Notes: generated by a model from the sequence alone, not told the origin. DNA of 64,000 bases from Lactiplantibacillus paraplantarum (GCF_003641145.1 NZ_CP032744.1:806001-870000), one strand, 5' to 3'; shown: positions 16,453 to 25,382, counted from the first letter of the stretch. A program made the numbers and translations.

Positions 16453-16977
16453 ATGCAACTCGCAAAATCATTTGAGCAGGCTGCCTGCGTGCTGGTGTTA
16501 TTGGCCACCCAGCAACCTGAAATTCCGTTAACCGCGGATGTCTTGCATGAGCGAATTGGTGGTTCAGCCACGTATATTCGCAAAATCATTCGCAAGTTAG
16601 TGGTGGCGGGGCTAGTGACGTCTACTAGTGGTAACAACGGTGGGGTCCACTTAGCTCGCGCACCAGAAGATATTTCCATTACTGATGTGGTCGCGGCCAT
16701 TGAGGGCACCTTACAGACTTTTCCAAACTATGGCTATTTTGATCAAGTCTTCAAGGATGTCGAACCGGTGGCTCACGAGGGAACTAAGGTAGTCAACGGG
16801 ATTTTCTCGCGAGCCGATCAATTATGGCTGGATTTCTTGGATCAGCAAAAGTTAGCCACTTTGATCAAAGAATTGTTAGCGGTGAAGCAGATTCCAGTAT
16901 TGGATTGGACGAACTATTCTGATGATAAAATGGCACAATTAAATACCTTACTTAGTCGAATGCGGACTAGTAAGTGA
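16453..16977 (+). CDS. Rrf2 family transcriptional regulator
   Basis: 174 residues. The N-terminal winged helix (about 1-75; AKSFEQAACVLVLLATQ... GGSATYIRKIIRKLVVAGLVTSTSGNNGGVHLAR) is typical of Rrf2 proteins. The three conserved cysteines of iron-sulphur members such as IscR and NsrR are absent (only Cys12), so an Fe-S cofactor is unlikely. The C-terminal half is longer than in IscR and of unknown ligand. Cotranscribed with the GNAT gene and directly upstream of alsS, whose leader contains a 17-bp palindrome; control of alsS is inferred from position. Confidence 0.87.
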   Translation: MQLAKSFEQAACVLVLLATQQPEIPLTADVLHERIGGSATYIRKIIRKLVVAGLVTSTSGNNGGVHLARAPEDISITDVVAAIEGTLQTFPNYGYFDQVFKDVEPVAHEGTKVVNGIFSRADQLWLDFLDQQKLATLIKELLAVKQIPVLDWTNYSDDKMAQLNTLLSRMRTSK

Positions 16978-17055
16978 GACGCCGTACAAACTTAGTAAAA
17001 AGTGACAGCGTTTTCGCTTGGTAAACCAATATTGACGCGCTTTTACTAATCCGGG

Positions 17056-17072
17056 ATCATTTTCAAAATGAT
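17056..17072. promoter_or_regulatory. Perfect palindrome upstream of alsS, candidate operator
   Basis: ATCATTTTCAAAATGAT, 8-bp arms around a central C, about 90 bases before the alsS start and 79 after the Rrf2 stop. Candidate binding site for the adjacent Rrf2 protein; no experimental support. Confidence 0.45.
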
Positions 17073-17162
17073 ACGCTTTACTTCACAAGGCTGAAAATGC
17101 TGTTATTAAAGCTTTTTTTATGGTATTCTAACAATGAATTTCACAAGATAAAGGAGAACAAC

Positions 17163-18845
17163 ATGGCAGATAAGAAATACTATGGGGCTGACGCAATTGT
17201 CGATAGCCTTGTAAACCACGATGTTAAGTACGTATTTGGGATTCCCGGAGCTAAGATTGATCGCGTTTTTGAACGGTTAGAACACCCCGTTAATCCAAAA
17301 AGTCCGCAGTTAATTGTGACACGGCATGAACAGAACGCGGCGTTTATTGCAGCTGGAATCGGCCGTATCACTGGCAAACCAGGTGTTGTGATGACGACTT
17401 CTGGTCCTGGTGCTAGTAATCTGGCAACTGGGTTAGTGACGGCGACGGCTGAAGGCGATCCCGTCCTGGCTATTTCTGGTCAAGTTCAACGTGCGGACTT
17501 GTTACGTTTAACTCACCAGAGCATGAACAACGCCGCTCTTTTTAAGCCAATCACTAAGTACAGCGCCGAAGTTCAGGAACCGGAAAATATTTCTGAAGTT
17601 TTAGCGAATGCATATCAAGAAGCAACGGCCGCTAAGCAAGGAGCCAGCTTTGTCAGTGTTCCCCAAGATGTGACGGATTCAGTCGTTCGGACGCCCGTTA
17701 TTACACCAATCCAGGCCCCAAAGTTAGGACCAGCTAGCCCGGTTGAAGCAACGTTGTTAGCCCAAAAAATTAAGGCCGCTAAATTACCCGTCTTGCTAGT
17801 TGGGATGCGAGCTTCCTCGCCAGAAGTGACGAAAGCGATTCGGAATTTGGTAGCGGCCGCTAATTTACCCGTTGTCGAGACTTTCCAGGCGGCCGGTGTA
17901 ATTTCACGCGACTTGGAAGCTAACCATTTCTTCGGTCGGGTCGGCTTATTCCGTAACCAACCGGGCGATATGTTGTTGAAGAAGTCGGATTTGGTCATCG
18001 CCGTTGGTTACGATCCCATCGAATATGAACCCCGTAACTGGAATGCGGAAGGTAAGGCTCGGATTGTGGTGATTGATGCTATGCGTGCAGAAATCGACCA
18101 TAACTTCCAACCGGAAACCGAATTGATCGGTGACATTGCTCAGACCTTAGATTTCTTATTGCCATACATGAAAGGTTACAGTATTAGTGATAGTGCTCAG
18201 ACATACTTGGGTGAACTACAGGAACGGCTTCAAACCCGTGATTTTGTTCCTAATATTGATAAGCATTCTAAATTAAGTCACCCGTTGTCAGTGATTGCAG
18301 CATTGCAACAGCGGGTCAGCGATGACATGACGGTCACCGTCGATGTGGGAAGCCACTATATTTGGATGGCACGTCATTTTCGAAGCTACGAACCACGCCA
18401 TTTACTCTTCAGTAATGGGATGCAAACGTTGGGCGTTGCTTTACCATGGGCAATTGCAGCAGCTTTAGTTCGCCCTGAGACGCAAATTGTTTCGGTCTCT
18501 GGTGATGGTGGTTTCCTATTTTCTGCTCAAGAGTTAGAAACGGCTGTCCGGTTGAAGCAAAATATCGTACATTTGATTTGGAATGATGGAACCTATGATA
18601 TGGTCAAATTCCAAGAAGAGATGAAGTATGGTGAGGATGCTGCGGTTCACTTTGGCCCAGTGGACTTTGTGAAGTATGCTGAGAGCTTTGGGGCGACTGG
18701 TTTGCGGGTGGACCAACCGGCTGACTTGGACAAGGTACTTGATCAGGCCTTTGCAACGGCTGGACCAGTTGTGGTTGATATTCCAATCGATTATTCTGAT
18801 AACAAAGCCCTAGGCAAGACAATGTTACCAGACCAATTTTATTAA
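17163..18845 (+). CDS. alsS: Catabolic acetolactate synthase
   Basis: 560-residue thiamine-diphosphate enzyme joining two pyruvates to 2-acetolactate with CO2 release, the entry to acetoin and diacetyl. Three domains seen: N-terminal PYR with the catalytic Glu in [10 protein letters not shown], central domain, and C-terminal PP domain with the ThDP motif beginning GDGGF (about residue 446) and ending WNDGTYDM. The sequence [17 protein letters not shown] and the [20 protein letters not shown] block are typical of AlsS rather than IlvB. No FAD-type or regulatory subunit follows. Start ATG after AAAGGAG; the longer frame lacks a ribosome site. Confidence 0.95.
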   Translation: MADKKYYGADAIVDSLVNHDVKYVFGIPGAKIDRVFERLEHPVNPKSPQLIVTRHEQNAAFIAAGIGRITGKPGVVMTTSGPGASNLATGLVTATAEGDPVLAISGQVQRADLLRLTHQSMNNAALFKPITKYSAEVQEPENISEVLANAYQEATAAKQGASFVSVPQDVTDSVVRTPVITPIQAPKLGPASPVEATLLAQKIKAAKLPVLLVGMRASSPEVTKAIRNLVAAANLPVVETFQAAGVISRDLEANHFFGRVGLFRNQPGDMLLKKSDLVIAVGYDPIEYEPRNWNAEGKARIVVIDAMRAEIDHNFQPETELIGDIAQTLDFLLPYMKGYSISDSAQTYLGELQERLQTRDFVPNIDKHSKLSHPLSVIAALQQRVSDDMTVTVDVGSHYIWMARHFRSYEPRHLLFSNGMQTLGVALPWAIAAALVRPETQIVSVSGDGGFLFSAQELETAVRLKQNIVHLIWNDGTYDMVKFQEEMKYGEDAAVHFGPVDFVKYAESFGATGLRVDQPADLDKVLDQAFATAGPVVVDIPIDYSDNKALGKTMLPDQFY

Positions 18846-18864
18846 AATTAAACTTGATGGCCGG

Positions 18865-18893
18865 TTGTCAAAAGATGATGGGTCGGATATAAT
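18865..18893 (+). promoter_or_regulatory. Promoter of the lysine riboswitch-lysP unit
   Basis: TTGTCA (18865-18870), 17-base spacer, TATAAT (18888-18893); transcription should start near 18900, at the 5' edge of the riboswitch. Confidence 0.8.
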
Positions 18894-18899
18894 AGTTGA

Positions 18900-19170
18900 G
18901 TATATCGAAAGAAGAGGACGCGGTTAACAATAGTAACTGGCTAGAAGTGGGTCACCACTAGTGAAGGTCAGTGAACGGGGCAACCGCCGAAATCGATGAA
19001 TCAGTGACCGATTCATCCGTTGGGCCTTGGTTGAACAAATCAAGGACTGTCGCAGCTAGAATAGTTGCGGGGCGCTATCGACGATGAAATCAGCAATTAT
19101 GTCAATCAATCTGATTAAAGTCTTTTTGCGCACGTTATCGTGGGGCAGAGAGGCTTTTTATTTTGGTTGT
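18900..19170 (+). ncRNA. Lysine riboswitch (L-box)
   Basis: The leader reproduces the conserved L-box strings in order: AGAAGAGGACGCGG, AATAGTAACTGG, a stem with GTGGGTCACCAC, GTGAAC-GGGGCAACCGCCGAA, a stem closing ATGAATC...GATTCAT, CCGTTGGG, a stem CCTTGGTT...CAAGG and ACTGTCGCAGCT. The aptamer spans about 18905-19085. The downstream expression platform includes a short hairpin (CACG...CGTG near 19131-19142) and a T-rich stretch at 19159-19168, but I could not resolve an unambiguous terminator/antiterminator pair. It should lower lysP expression when lysine is plentiful. Confidence 0.9.
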
Positions 19171-19228
19171 GCTTAACTGAATCGGTGTGAACACTTTTAG
19201 ATATAAATCGATTTTTGGAGGTTCTGCA

Positions 19229-20680
19229 ATGGCAGAAGAACAACATCAGGAAGTGCACCGGTCCTTACAGACACGGCACTTATCCATGATTGCACTAGGT
19301 GGTAGTATTGGGACCGGTTTGTTTGTGGCATCTGGTTCCGCAATTTCAACGGCCGGCCCAGGTGGTGCGTTACTAGCCTATGTTGGTATTGGAATTATGG
19401 TTTACTTTTTAATGACCAGTCTAGGTGAGATGGCGACGTATTTACCGGTTTCAGGTTCGTTTTCCACTTACGCGACCAAATTCGTTGACCCGGCCCTCGG
19501 GTTTGCAATGGGCTGGAATTATTGGTTCAACTGGGCAATTACGTTAGCGGTCGATATTAGTACGGCGGCTATCGTTATGCAATTTTGGTTGCCGTCCGTT
19601 CCAGGCTGGGTCTTTAGTCTAATTGCGTTGGTCCTGATTTTTACGATCAACGCATTATCGGTACGTTCGTTTGGGGAAACCGAGTACTGGCTCTCCCTGA
19701 TTAAAGTAGTGACCGTGTTAGTGTTCTTAGTCATCGGTGTTTTAACGATTGTGGGTATCATGGGTGGCCATGCTACCGGCTTAAGTAATTTCACCTATAA
19801 AAAGGCACCATTTGTCGGCGGTATTCCAACTATTTTAAGCGTGTTTGTTGTGGCTGGTTTTTCGTTCCAAGGTACTGAATTAATTGGAATTACGGCTGGT
19901 GAATCGGCAACACCTGAGAAGAGTATTCCCGCGGCTATCAAACAAGTTTTTTGGCGGATCTTATTATTTTACATTTTAGCTATCTTTGTGATTGCCGCAA
20001 TCATCCCGTATACGTCGAAAGACTTATTAGGGTCGTCGGCCAGTGATATTGCTATCAGTCCGTTTACGTTAGTATTCAAACGAGCTGGGTTGGCGGCCGC
20101 GGCTAGTGTAATGAATGCGGTTATCTTAACATCAGTGCTCTCGGCCGCTAATTCAGGGATGTACGCGTCAACACGGATGTTATACTCATTGTCATTACAA
20201 GGCTATGCGCCCAAGACGTTTGGCCGAGTCAATCGGCGAGGAATTCCCGTAATGGCGTTACTGGGAACGACGGTCATTGGTTTGCTAACGTTCTTGTCAA
20301 GTTTGTTCGGTGCACGAATCTATATCTTCCTTGTTTCGGCTAGTGGGTTAACTGGGTTTATTGCTTGGTTAGGCATTGCCGTTTCACATTTGCGTTTCCG
20401 GAAGGCTTTTGTCAAGCAGGGCCACCAACTGAGTGAGTTACGGTACCATGCGAAGTGGTTCCCCTTTGGACCGTGGTTTGCTTTTATCTTGTGCTTAGTG
20501 GTTATTATCGGTCAAGACTTGCATTCGTTTGCCACCCTTGATTGGCAAGCCATTGGGGTCACCTATATGAGCATCCCACTGTTTATCATTTTGTATGTCT
20601 ATTACAAACTTCGCTATCACACGAAGATGATTCCGTTGAATAAGGTTGATTTAACCCGCAAGCAGCATCATAAAAAATAA
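19229..20680 (+). CDS. lysP: Lysine permease, APC superfamily
   Basis: 483-residue amino acid-proton symporter with 12 membrane segments. The APC signature MIALGGSIGTGLFVASGSAI is at residues about 20-39, followed by GPGGALLAY and SLGEMATYLPVSGSF. The general family fits several basic amino acid permeases; the lysine assignment rests on the lysine riboswitch in its leader, which is strong contextual evidence. Start ATG at 19229 follows GGAGG; an upstream in-frame GTG at 19187 has no ribosome site. Single gene closed by a terminator at 20707. Confidence 0.92.
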   Translation: MAEEQHQEVHRSLQTRHLSMIALGGSIGTGLFVASGSAISTAGPGGALLAYVGIGIMVYFLMTSLGEMATYLPVSGSFSTYATKFVDPALGFAMGWNYWFNWAITLAVDISTAAIVMQFWLPSVPGWVFSLIALVLIFTINALSVRSFGETEYWLSLIKVVTVLVFLVIGVLTIVGIMGGHATGLSNFTYKKAPFVGGIPTILSVFVVAGFSFQGTELIGITAGESATPEKSIPAAIKQVFWRILLFYILAIFVIAAIIPYTSKDLLGSSASDIAISPFTLVFKRAGLAAAASVMNAVILTSVLSAANSGMYASTRMLYSLSLQGYAPKTFGRVNRRGIPVMALLGTTVIGLLTFLSSLFGARIYIFLVSASGLTGFIAWLGIAVSHLRFRKAFVKQGHQLSELRYHAKWFPFGPWFAFILCLVVIIGQDLHSFATLDWQAIGVTYMSIPLFIILYVYYKLRYHTKMIPLNKVDLTRKQHHKK

Positions 20681-20706
20681 TGAACTGAGTTAAGCTTTAT
20701 TGAATG

Positions 20707-20748
20707 CAAAAGTGCGTTGGCCTATTTAATGGTCAAGCGCATTTTTTT
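20707..20748 (+). terminator. Intrinsic terminator after lysP
   Basis: TGCGTTGGCC pairs with GGTCAAGCGCA, followed by seven T. Confidence 0.9.
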
Positions 20749-21055
20749 ATGGCATCTTTCGTGATTTGAGCTTGACTGACGATAACTTTTGAGATGGTCT
20801 AAGCGACCTGGGACGCTGATCGCATATCACTGTGAGGGACGTTTTATAAAGGTGCTTAAAATCTAAGGTCATATTTGAGACTAGTGCTATTGAAATTTCA
20901 ATTGGCCACCAGATTTAGGATGCGATTCATCGATATTTATGGTAATTTGATAAAGGAGAAATAGCGGAATCATTAAAAATTCGCAAACATGACTTTAAGA
21001 ATGAGCTAGTCCGGCATGACTATGCTAAGCTGAATTGAGAAAGGCAGCGAGAGAG
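20749..21055. other. Intergenic gap
   Basis: No gene, terminator or known regulatory element is recognised; it must hold the promoter of the following carboxypeptidase gene. Confidence 0.3.
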
Positions 21056-21826
21056 ATGTTAAAGAGAAATTTGGTAACAGGATTAGCGTTAGTGTCATTG
21101 GTAGGCGTATTGAGTGGTTGTGGTACTAATCAGACGACAGCTAAGAGCGCCAGTAGTACTAGTGCCAAGACGACCAAAACGCAAACTAAGCGGCAACGCT
21201 TGATTAGGGCATTGCCGAAGGGCGTTAAGTCAACGGATAGCGACTTAGTAGTCGTTAATAAGTGGCATAAGCGTTCTGAAATGACGTTTAGCAAGTCAAG
21301 TGTTGACGGTATTGAAGTTCGTAGTTCAATTGTCAAACCGTTAGAAGCTTTCTTAGCAGGTGCTAAGAAAGCTGGTTATCCCGCAACTTTGGTCTCAGGT
21401 TATCGGTCCGTGGCGTACCAAAAAGAAGTTTGGAATCAATCGATTCAAACTTATGAAAATCAAGGGAAGACGGCTAAAGAAGCCTTGAAGCTGACGAAAG
21501 AGTACGTAGCCGTTCCTAGTGGTAGTGAGCATGAGACGGGCTTAGCTGCCGATATCATGAATACACATTGGTATAGTACGCACGGCAATCAGTTGCTATC
21601 TTCATCAGATAAGAATAAGGGGCAACAATGGTTGATCAATCACGCAGCGGACTACGGTTTTGTATTGCGCTTTACCAAGGATGGTAAGCAGTCGACTGGG
21701 ATCGATTATGAATCTTGGCATTTCCGTTATGTCGGTAAGGCCAGTGCCCAATTTATGACCAAGCACAACTTAACGCTAGAACAATACGTTAGTTTGTTAC
21801 AGGCTAAAGAAAAAGCTGCTAAGTAA
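21056..21826 (+). CDS. D-alanyl-D-alanine carboxypeptidase, VanY family lipoprotein
   Basis: 256-residue exported lipoprotein that trims the terminal D-Ala from peptidoglycan stem peptides. N-terminal signal with lipobox LSGC, then a Thr/Lys/Ser-rich linker, then the zinc metallopeptidase domain (about 90-245). Zinc and catalytic motifs are seen: SGYRSVAYQKEVW, SEHETGLAADI (His and Asp ligands) and ESWHFRYVG (His ligand). The start is the ATG at 21056; the longer frame starting with TTG at 21035 is not favoured. Monocistronic with its own terminator. Confidence 0.92.
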   Translation: MLKRNLVTGLALVSLVGVLSGCGTNQTTAKSASSTSAKTTKTQTKRQRLIRALPKGVKSTDSDLVVVNKWHKRSEMTFSKSSVDGIEVRSSIVKPLEAFLAGAKKAGYPATLVSGYRSVAYQKEVWNQSIQTYENQGKTAKEALKLTKEYVAVPSGSEHETGLAADIMNTHWYSTHGNQLLSSSDKNKGQQWLINHAADYGFVLRFTKDGKQSTGIDYESWHFRYVGKASAQFMTKHNLTLEQYVSLLQAKEKAAK

Positions 21827-21862
21827 AATAAAATGCGATAGCTAAATCAGCATAATACCATG

Positions 21863-21896
21863 AAAGTACGTTAGGAACTAACTAACGTGCTTTTTT
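21863..21896 (+). terminator. Intrinsic terminator after VanY gene
   Basis: AAGTACGTTAG pairs with CTAACGTGCTT, then T6. The rest of the gap to 22107 shows nothing recognisable. Confidence 0.9.
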
Positions 21897-22107
21897 GTTC
21901 ATGCTGGCCTGTCACAAACGGTGGTTGAAACGTGGTAATCAGTGAGTTTAGTTACTGGGCCATGTTATTCCCGTGTGAATAAGCCTAGAAGTTTTTTGCT
22001 GAATTGACTCACCAGATATTGCATTTTGAGACGGGGGTGCGTACAATATGTAGTGTTGCTTTTAGAGATAATCAAAATTTTAACGTGATTAAAAGGAGAG
22101 ACGCCCC

Positions 22108-22743
22108 ATGCTTGTAATGTCAGGAACAATCGGTGCCGGCAAGACCAGTTTGACGCAGTTAGTGGCCAACCATTTTGGCTCTAAAGCGTTTTACGAGTCA
22201 GTTGATGATAATCCCATTTTGCCGTTATTTTATAAGGACCCTAAGAAGTACGCGTTCTTATTGCAAATCTATTTTTTGAATAAACGGTTGGATAGTATTA
22301 AATCAGCTTTTGCTAACGATTTGGACGTCTTGGATCGTTCGATCTTTGAAGACTCACTATTGTTCCATTTAAATGGTGATCTGGGTCGGGCAACGAATAC
22401 CGAAGTTGACATTTATGATTCATTGTTGGATAACATGATGCAGGAATTACCAGAAGCGTCGCACCAAAAGAGTCCAGATTTATTGATTCATATTAATATT
22501 TCTTTTGATACGATGCTTAAGCGAATCCAAAAGCGGGGCCGTTCTTACGAACAAATCGATCAAGATCCAGATTTGTATAAATATTATCAGACTTTAAATG
22601 AACGCTACACGAATTGGTATGCTAATTATGACCACAGCCCGAAGATGCAGATCGATGGTGATCAACTTGACTTTGTGGCTGATGCGGATGCTCGTAAAGA
22701 AGTCATTCGGCTGATTGATGAAAAAGTTGCTAGTTTGGGCTAG
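22108..22743 (+). CDS. Deoxynucleoside kinase (dAK/dGK type)
   Basis: 211-residue kinase that phosphorylates deoxyadenosine, deoxyguanosine or deoxycytidine in nucleotide salvage. P-loop GTIGAGKTS at residues 6-14, base/sugar-binding YESVDDNP, the DRS motif in LDRSIFEDSLLF, and the LID KRGRSYEQ. Lactobacilli commonly carry a tandem pair (dAK and dGK); here there is only one gene, so the preferred base cannot be told. ATG after AAAAGGAGAG. Followed by the serS T-box unit, which has its own promoter. Confidence 0.9.
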   Translation: MLVMSGTIGAGKTSLTQLVANHFGSKAFYESVDDNPILPLFYKDPKKYAFLLQIYFLNKRLDSIKSAFANDLDVLDRSIFEDSLLFHLNGDLGRATNTEVDIYDSLLDNMMQELPEASHQKSPDLLIHINISFDTMLKRIQKRGRSYEQIDQDPDLYKYYQTLNERYTNWYANYDHSPKMQIDGDQLDFVADADARKEVIRLIDEKVASLG

Positions 22744-22772
22744 TTGCCTTTTTGGAATCAATGTTCTATAGT
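22744..22772 (+). promoter_or_regulatory. Promoter of serS
   Basis: TTGCCT (22744-22749), 17-base spacer, TATAGT (22767-22772); starts immediately after the kinase stop codon. Confidence 0.75.
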
Positions 22773-22778
22773 AGACAG

Positions 22779-22995
22779 TGAATATTAAACACGGCGCGTT
22801 TTAAGTAGACGTTCAGAGAACCGGTGGGTGGTGTGAATCGGTAGTCGAAACTCCGGCGCGACAATGTGGGCAGGCAATACTGCACGGCACGGCCGTTATC
22901 CGTTTAAGGGTGGGATTAATCATGATCCTGAACTTGGGTGGTACCGCGAATCGCAGTCTCTTCGTCCCAATTGGGAGGAGAGACTGTTTTTATTT
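22779..22995 (+). ncRNA. T-box leader of serS (serine)
   Basis: Contains the T-box sequence GGGTGGTACCGCGAA (about 22937-22951), which pairs with uncharged tRNA. It is followed by a terminator stem GCAGTCTCTTCGTCCC...GGAGAGACTG and a T run ending near 22992. Stem I has the AGAGAA-type element (AGAGAACCGG). A TCC in the specifier region (GAAACTCCGG, about 22848-22857) is the likely serine codon read by the tRNA; that assignment is tentative. It lets serS be read through when tRNA-Ser is uncharged. Confidence 0.93.
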
Positions 22996-23024
22996 ACGAT
23001 TAAAAGTGAAAAGGAGACGTCGTT

Positions 23025-24302
23025 ATGTTAGATGTTAAGATGATTCGTCAGAATCCAGATTTTGTAAAAGAACAGCTTGGTCATCGGGGTGTTGCTGCTA
23101 GTGACATCGATGATTTATTAGCTGCCGATGAACAGCGTCGTGAATTGATCGCCAAGAGTGAGCAATTAAAGTCAACTCGAAACCAAGTTTCAGGCGAAAT
23201 TTCACAAAAGAAGCGCAATAAGGAAGATGCCAGTGCCGAAATTGCGGAGATGCAAAAGGTTAGTGCGGATGTTAAGGCTTTAGATGAACAACGGCGGACA
23301 ATTGATGCCCAAGTTCAGGATATGGCTGCACACTTGCCGAATATGCCACATCCAGATGTACCAGTAAGCTTAAAAGAGGAAGATGCCGTTGAGTTACGCC
23401 GAATCGGTACGCCACGGCACTTTGACTTTACACCTAAGGCGCACTGGGATATCGGTGAAGATTTAGGAATCTTGGACTTTGAACGTGGTGCAAAAGTTTC
23501 AGGTAGCCGTTTCTTGTACTATGTTGGCGATGGAGCCAAGCTGGAACGGGCCGTTTACAATTTCTTCTTAGATCAACATGAAGCTGAAGGGTATACGGAA
23601 GTATTACCGCCTTACATGGTTACTGATGAATCCATGTACGGTACTGGCCAATTTCCAAAGTTCAAGGAAGATGCGTTCCGAATCACAACGCAAGATTTAA
23701 CGTTGATCCCAACGGCAGAAGTACCGTTGGTCAACTATTATCGTGATGAAATCATTCCAGCCGAAAAATTACCAGTTTACTTTACGGCTTTATCACCAGC
23801 TTTCCGTGAAGAGGCCGGAAGTGCTGGCCGTGATACTAAAGGCTTAATTCGTTTACACCAATTCAATAAGGTTGAAATGGTTAAGTTCACTAAACCAGAG
23901 GATTCATGGGATGAATTGGAGAAGCTAACGAACAATGCGGAATCATTGTTGAAGAAGCTTGGGTTACCTTATCACGTGATTACGTTGACGACTGGTGACA
24001 TGAGTTTTACGGCCGCAATGACCCACGATTTGGAAGTTTGGTTCCCTGAACAGGATAAATACCGTGAAATCTCAAGTTGTTCAAACTGTACTGATTTCCA
24101 AGCCCGGCGTGCACACATTCAGTATCGGGATGACGATGGCAAGTTACAATTCGTGCATACGTTGAACGGGAGTGGCTTAGCCGTTGGTCGGACCGTTGCT
24201 GCAATTTTGGAAAACTATCAAAATGAAGATGGAACGGTCACGATTCCTGATGTGTTAGTTCCTTACATGCACGGCAAAACGAAGATCGAAAAACAAGGTT
24301 AA
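23025..24302 (+). CDS. serS: Seryl-tRNA synthetase
   Basis: 425-residue class II synthetase that charges tRNA-Ser. The N-terminal antiparallel coiled coil for the tRNA long arm is at about residues 27-110. The catalytic core shows motif 2 ([23 protein letters not shown]) and motif 3 ([19 protein letters not shown]). Length matches the bacterial family. ATG after AAAAGGAGA. Controlled by the T-box immediately upstream and terminated at 24314. Confidence 0.97.
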   Translation: MLDVKMIRQNPDFVKEQLGHRGVAASDIDDLLAADEQRRELIAKSEQLKSTRNQVSGEISQKKRNKEDASAEIAEMQKVSADVKALDEQRRTIDAQVQDMAAHLPNMPHPDVPVSLKEEDAVELRRIGTPRHFDFTPKAHWDIGEDLGILDFERGAKVSGSRFLYYVGDGAKLERAVYNFFLDQHEAEGYTEVLPPYMVTDESMYGTGQFPKFKEDAFRITTQDLTLIPTAEVPLVNYYRDEIIPAEKLPVYFTALSPAFREEAGSAGRDTKGLIRLHQFNKVEMVKFTKPEDSWDELEKLTNNAESLLKKLGLPYHVITLTTGDMSFTAAMTHDLEVWFPEQDKYREISSCSNCTDFQARRAHIQYRDDDGKLQFVHTLNGSGLAVGRTVAAILENYQNEDGTVTIPDVLVPYMHGKTKIEKQG

Positions 24303-24313
24303 TTAGAATAGAC

Positions 24314-24347
24314 TAAGCGGACTCACAGTTGTGTGAGCCCGCTTTTT
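24314..24347 (+). terminator. Intrinsic terminator after serS
   Basis: AAGCGGACTCACA pairs with TGTGAGCCCGCTT, followed by T5. Confidence 0.9.
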
Positions 24348-24529
24348 GCATAATTAATGAGTATTAAAGGAGGGGTTGCTTCAAGATGGAGGTGTAAATG
24401 AAGGCTAAGTACTGCAAATTAGTTCAATAAAGATGGTGAGAGCAGCGACGCAAGTCAATGATTCTCGGTGATAAAGGGCGCTAAAACTAGGCCTAATGAA
24501 ATTTGTTATCCTTTTTTTGAAAATAGGGT
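24348..24529. other. Intergenic gap before the tRNA cluster
   Basis: No gene is called. A 10-codon frame at about 24398-24430 (ATGAAGGCTAAG...) sits directly behind GGAGGTG; it is too short to judge. Confidence 0.3.
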
Positions 24530-24557
24530 TTGCTATTTTCGGCTACCGTGCTATAAT
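24530..24557 (+). promoter_or_regulatory. Candidate distal promoter of the tRNA cluster
   Basis: TTGCTA (24530-24535), 16-base spacer, TATAAT (24552-24557). Confidence 0.6.
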
Positions 24558-24630
24558 ATTTCTTGTCGGAAAAAATATAACTTGTTTATCCAATAAAAAG
24601 TATATTTATCCATTTATGTGAAAAAAGTTG

Positions 24631-24659
24631 TTGACAAGTATTCAACATGATGATAAAGT
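24631..24659 (+). promoter_or_regulatory. Candidate proximal promoter of the tRNA cluster
   Basis: TTGACA (24631-24636), 17-base spacer, TAAAGT (24654-24659), about 60 bases before the first mature tRNA. Confidence 0.7.
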
Positions 24660-24726
24660 TAAATAGTTGTCAAGGCGTACCAGTAAGAACTGTTTAGACC
24701 GGCAACAAGGCATGATTTAATATCAT

Positions 24727-24808
24727 GCGGGTGTGGCGGAACTGGCAGACGCGCTAGATTTAGGTTCTAGTGTCTTACGACGTGGGGGTTCGAGTCCCTT
24801 CACCCGCA
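24727..24808 (+). tRNA. tRNA-Leu (UAG)
   Basis: 82 nt, with acceptor GCGGGTG / CACCCGC. The anticodon stem CTAGA...TCTAG encloses loop TTTAGGT with anticodon TAG. A long class II variable arm and GGTTCGAGTCC T-arm follow. CCA is not encoded. Confidence 0.97.
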
Positions 24809-24811
24809 CAT

Positions 24812-24884
24812 GCCGACTTAGCTCAGTTGGCAGAGCATCTCACTAGTAATGAGGAGGTCGGAGGTTCGAATCCTCTAGTCGGCA
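24812..24884 (+). tRNA. tRNA-Thr (AGU)
   Basis: 73 nt, with acceptor GCCGACT / AGTCGGC. The body is closely tRNA-Thr-like (GGAGGTTCGAATCC T-arm). The anticodon loop is CTAGTAA, so the anticodon is AGT with A at position 34, where TGT is usual in Bacillus. CCA not encoded. Confidence 0.93.
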
Positions 24885-24907
24885 TTTACAATTTAATAAT
24901 TTATTAT

Positions 24908-24979
24908 GCGGAAGTAGTTCAGTGGTAGAACATCACCTTGCCATGGTGGGGGTCGCGGGTTCGAATCCCGTCTTCCGCT
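24908..24979 (+). tRNA. tRNA-Gly (GCC)
   Basis: 72 nt, acceptor GCGGAAG / CTTCCGC, anticodon loop TTGCCAT. Discriminator T; CCA not encoded. Confidence 0.97.
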
Positions 24980-24987
24980 TTTAATTT

Positions 24988-25073
24988 GCCGGGGTGGCGG
25001 AATTGGCAGACGCACAGGACTTAAAATCCTGCGGTTAGTGATAACCGTACCGGTTCGATCCCGGTCCTCGGCA
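24988..25073 (+). tRNA. tRNA-Leu (UAA)
   Basis: 86 nt, acceptor GCCGGGG / CCTCGGC, anticodon loop CTTAAAA, long variable arm GGTTAGTGATAACC. CCA not encoded. Confidence 0.97.
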
Positions 25074-25083
25074 TTTTAAATAA

Positions 25084-25157
25084 GCACCCATAGCGCAATT
25101 GGATAGAGTGTCTGACTACGAATCAGAAGGTTGTAGGTTCGACTCCTACTGGGTGCA
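25084..25157 (+). tRNA. tRNA-Arg (ACG)
   Basis: 74 nt, acceptor GCACCCA / TGGGTGC, anticodon loop CTACGAA. The A34 is expected to be deaminated to inosine by TadA. CCA not encoded. Confidence 0.97.
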
Positions 25158-25164
25158 TTAGTAT

Positions 25165-25238
25165 CGGGAAATAGCTCAGCTTGGTAGAGCACCTGGTTTG
25201 GGACCAGGGGGTCGCAGGTTCGAATCCTGTTTTCCCGA
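25165..25238 (+). tRNA. tRNA-Pro (UGG)
   Basis: 74 nt, acceptor CGGGAAA / TTTCCCG, anticodon loop TTTGGGA. CCA not encoded. Confidence 0.97.
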
Positions 25239-25249
25239 TCGTTTAACAC

Positions 25250-25278
25250 AGTCTTAGTTACGTACTAAGGCTTTTTAT
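25250..25278 (+). terminator. Terminator between the two tRNA-Pro genes
   Basis: AGTCTTAGT pairs with ACTAAGGCT, followed by TTTTTATTT. Confidence 0.85.
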
Positions 25279-25288
25279 TTAATATTCT

Positions 25289-25362
25289 CGGGAAGTAGCT
25301 CAGCTTGGTAGAGCACTACGTTCGGGACGTAGGGGTCGCAGGTTCAAATCCTGTTTTCCCGA
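25289..25362 (+). tRNA. tRNA-Pro (CGG)
   Basis: 74 nt, acceptor CGGGAAG / TTTTCCCG with a G-T pair, anticodon loop TTCGGGA. Outside the anticodon arm it is almost identical to the tRNA-Pro(UGG) 50 bases upstream. It lies beyond a terminator, so it is either read through or expressed separately. Confidence 0.95.
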
Positions 25363-25382
25363 TTACGGTTAAACCAACTAAA

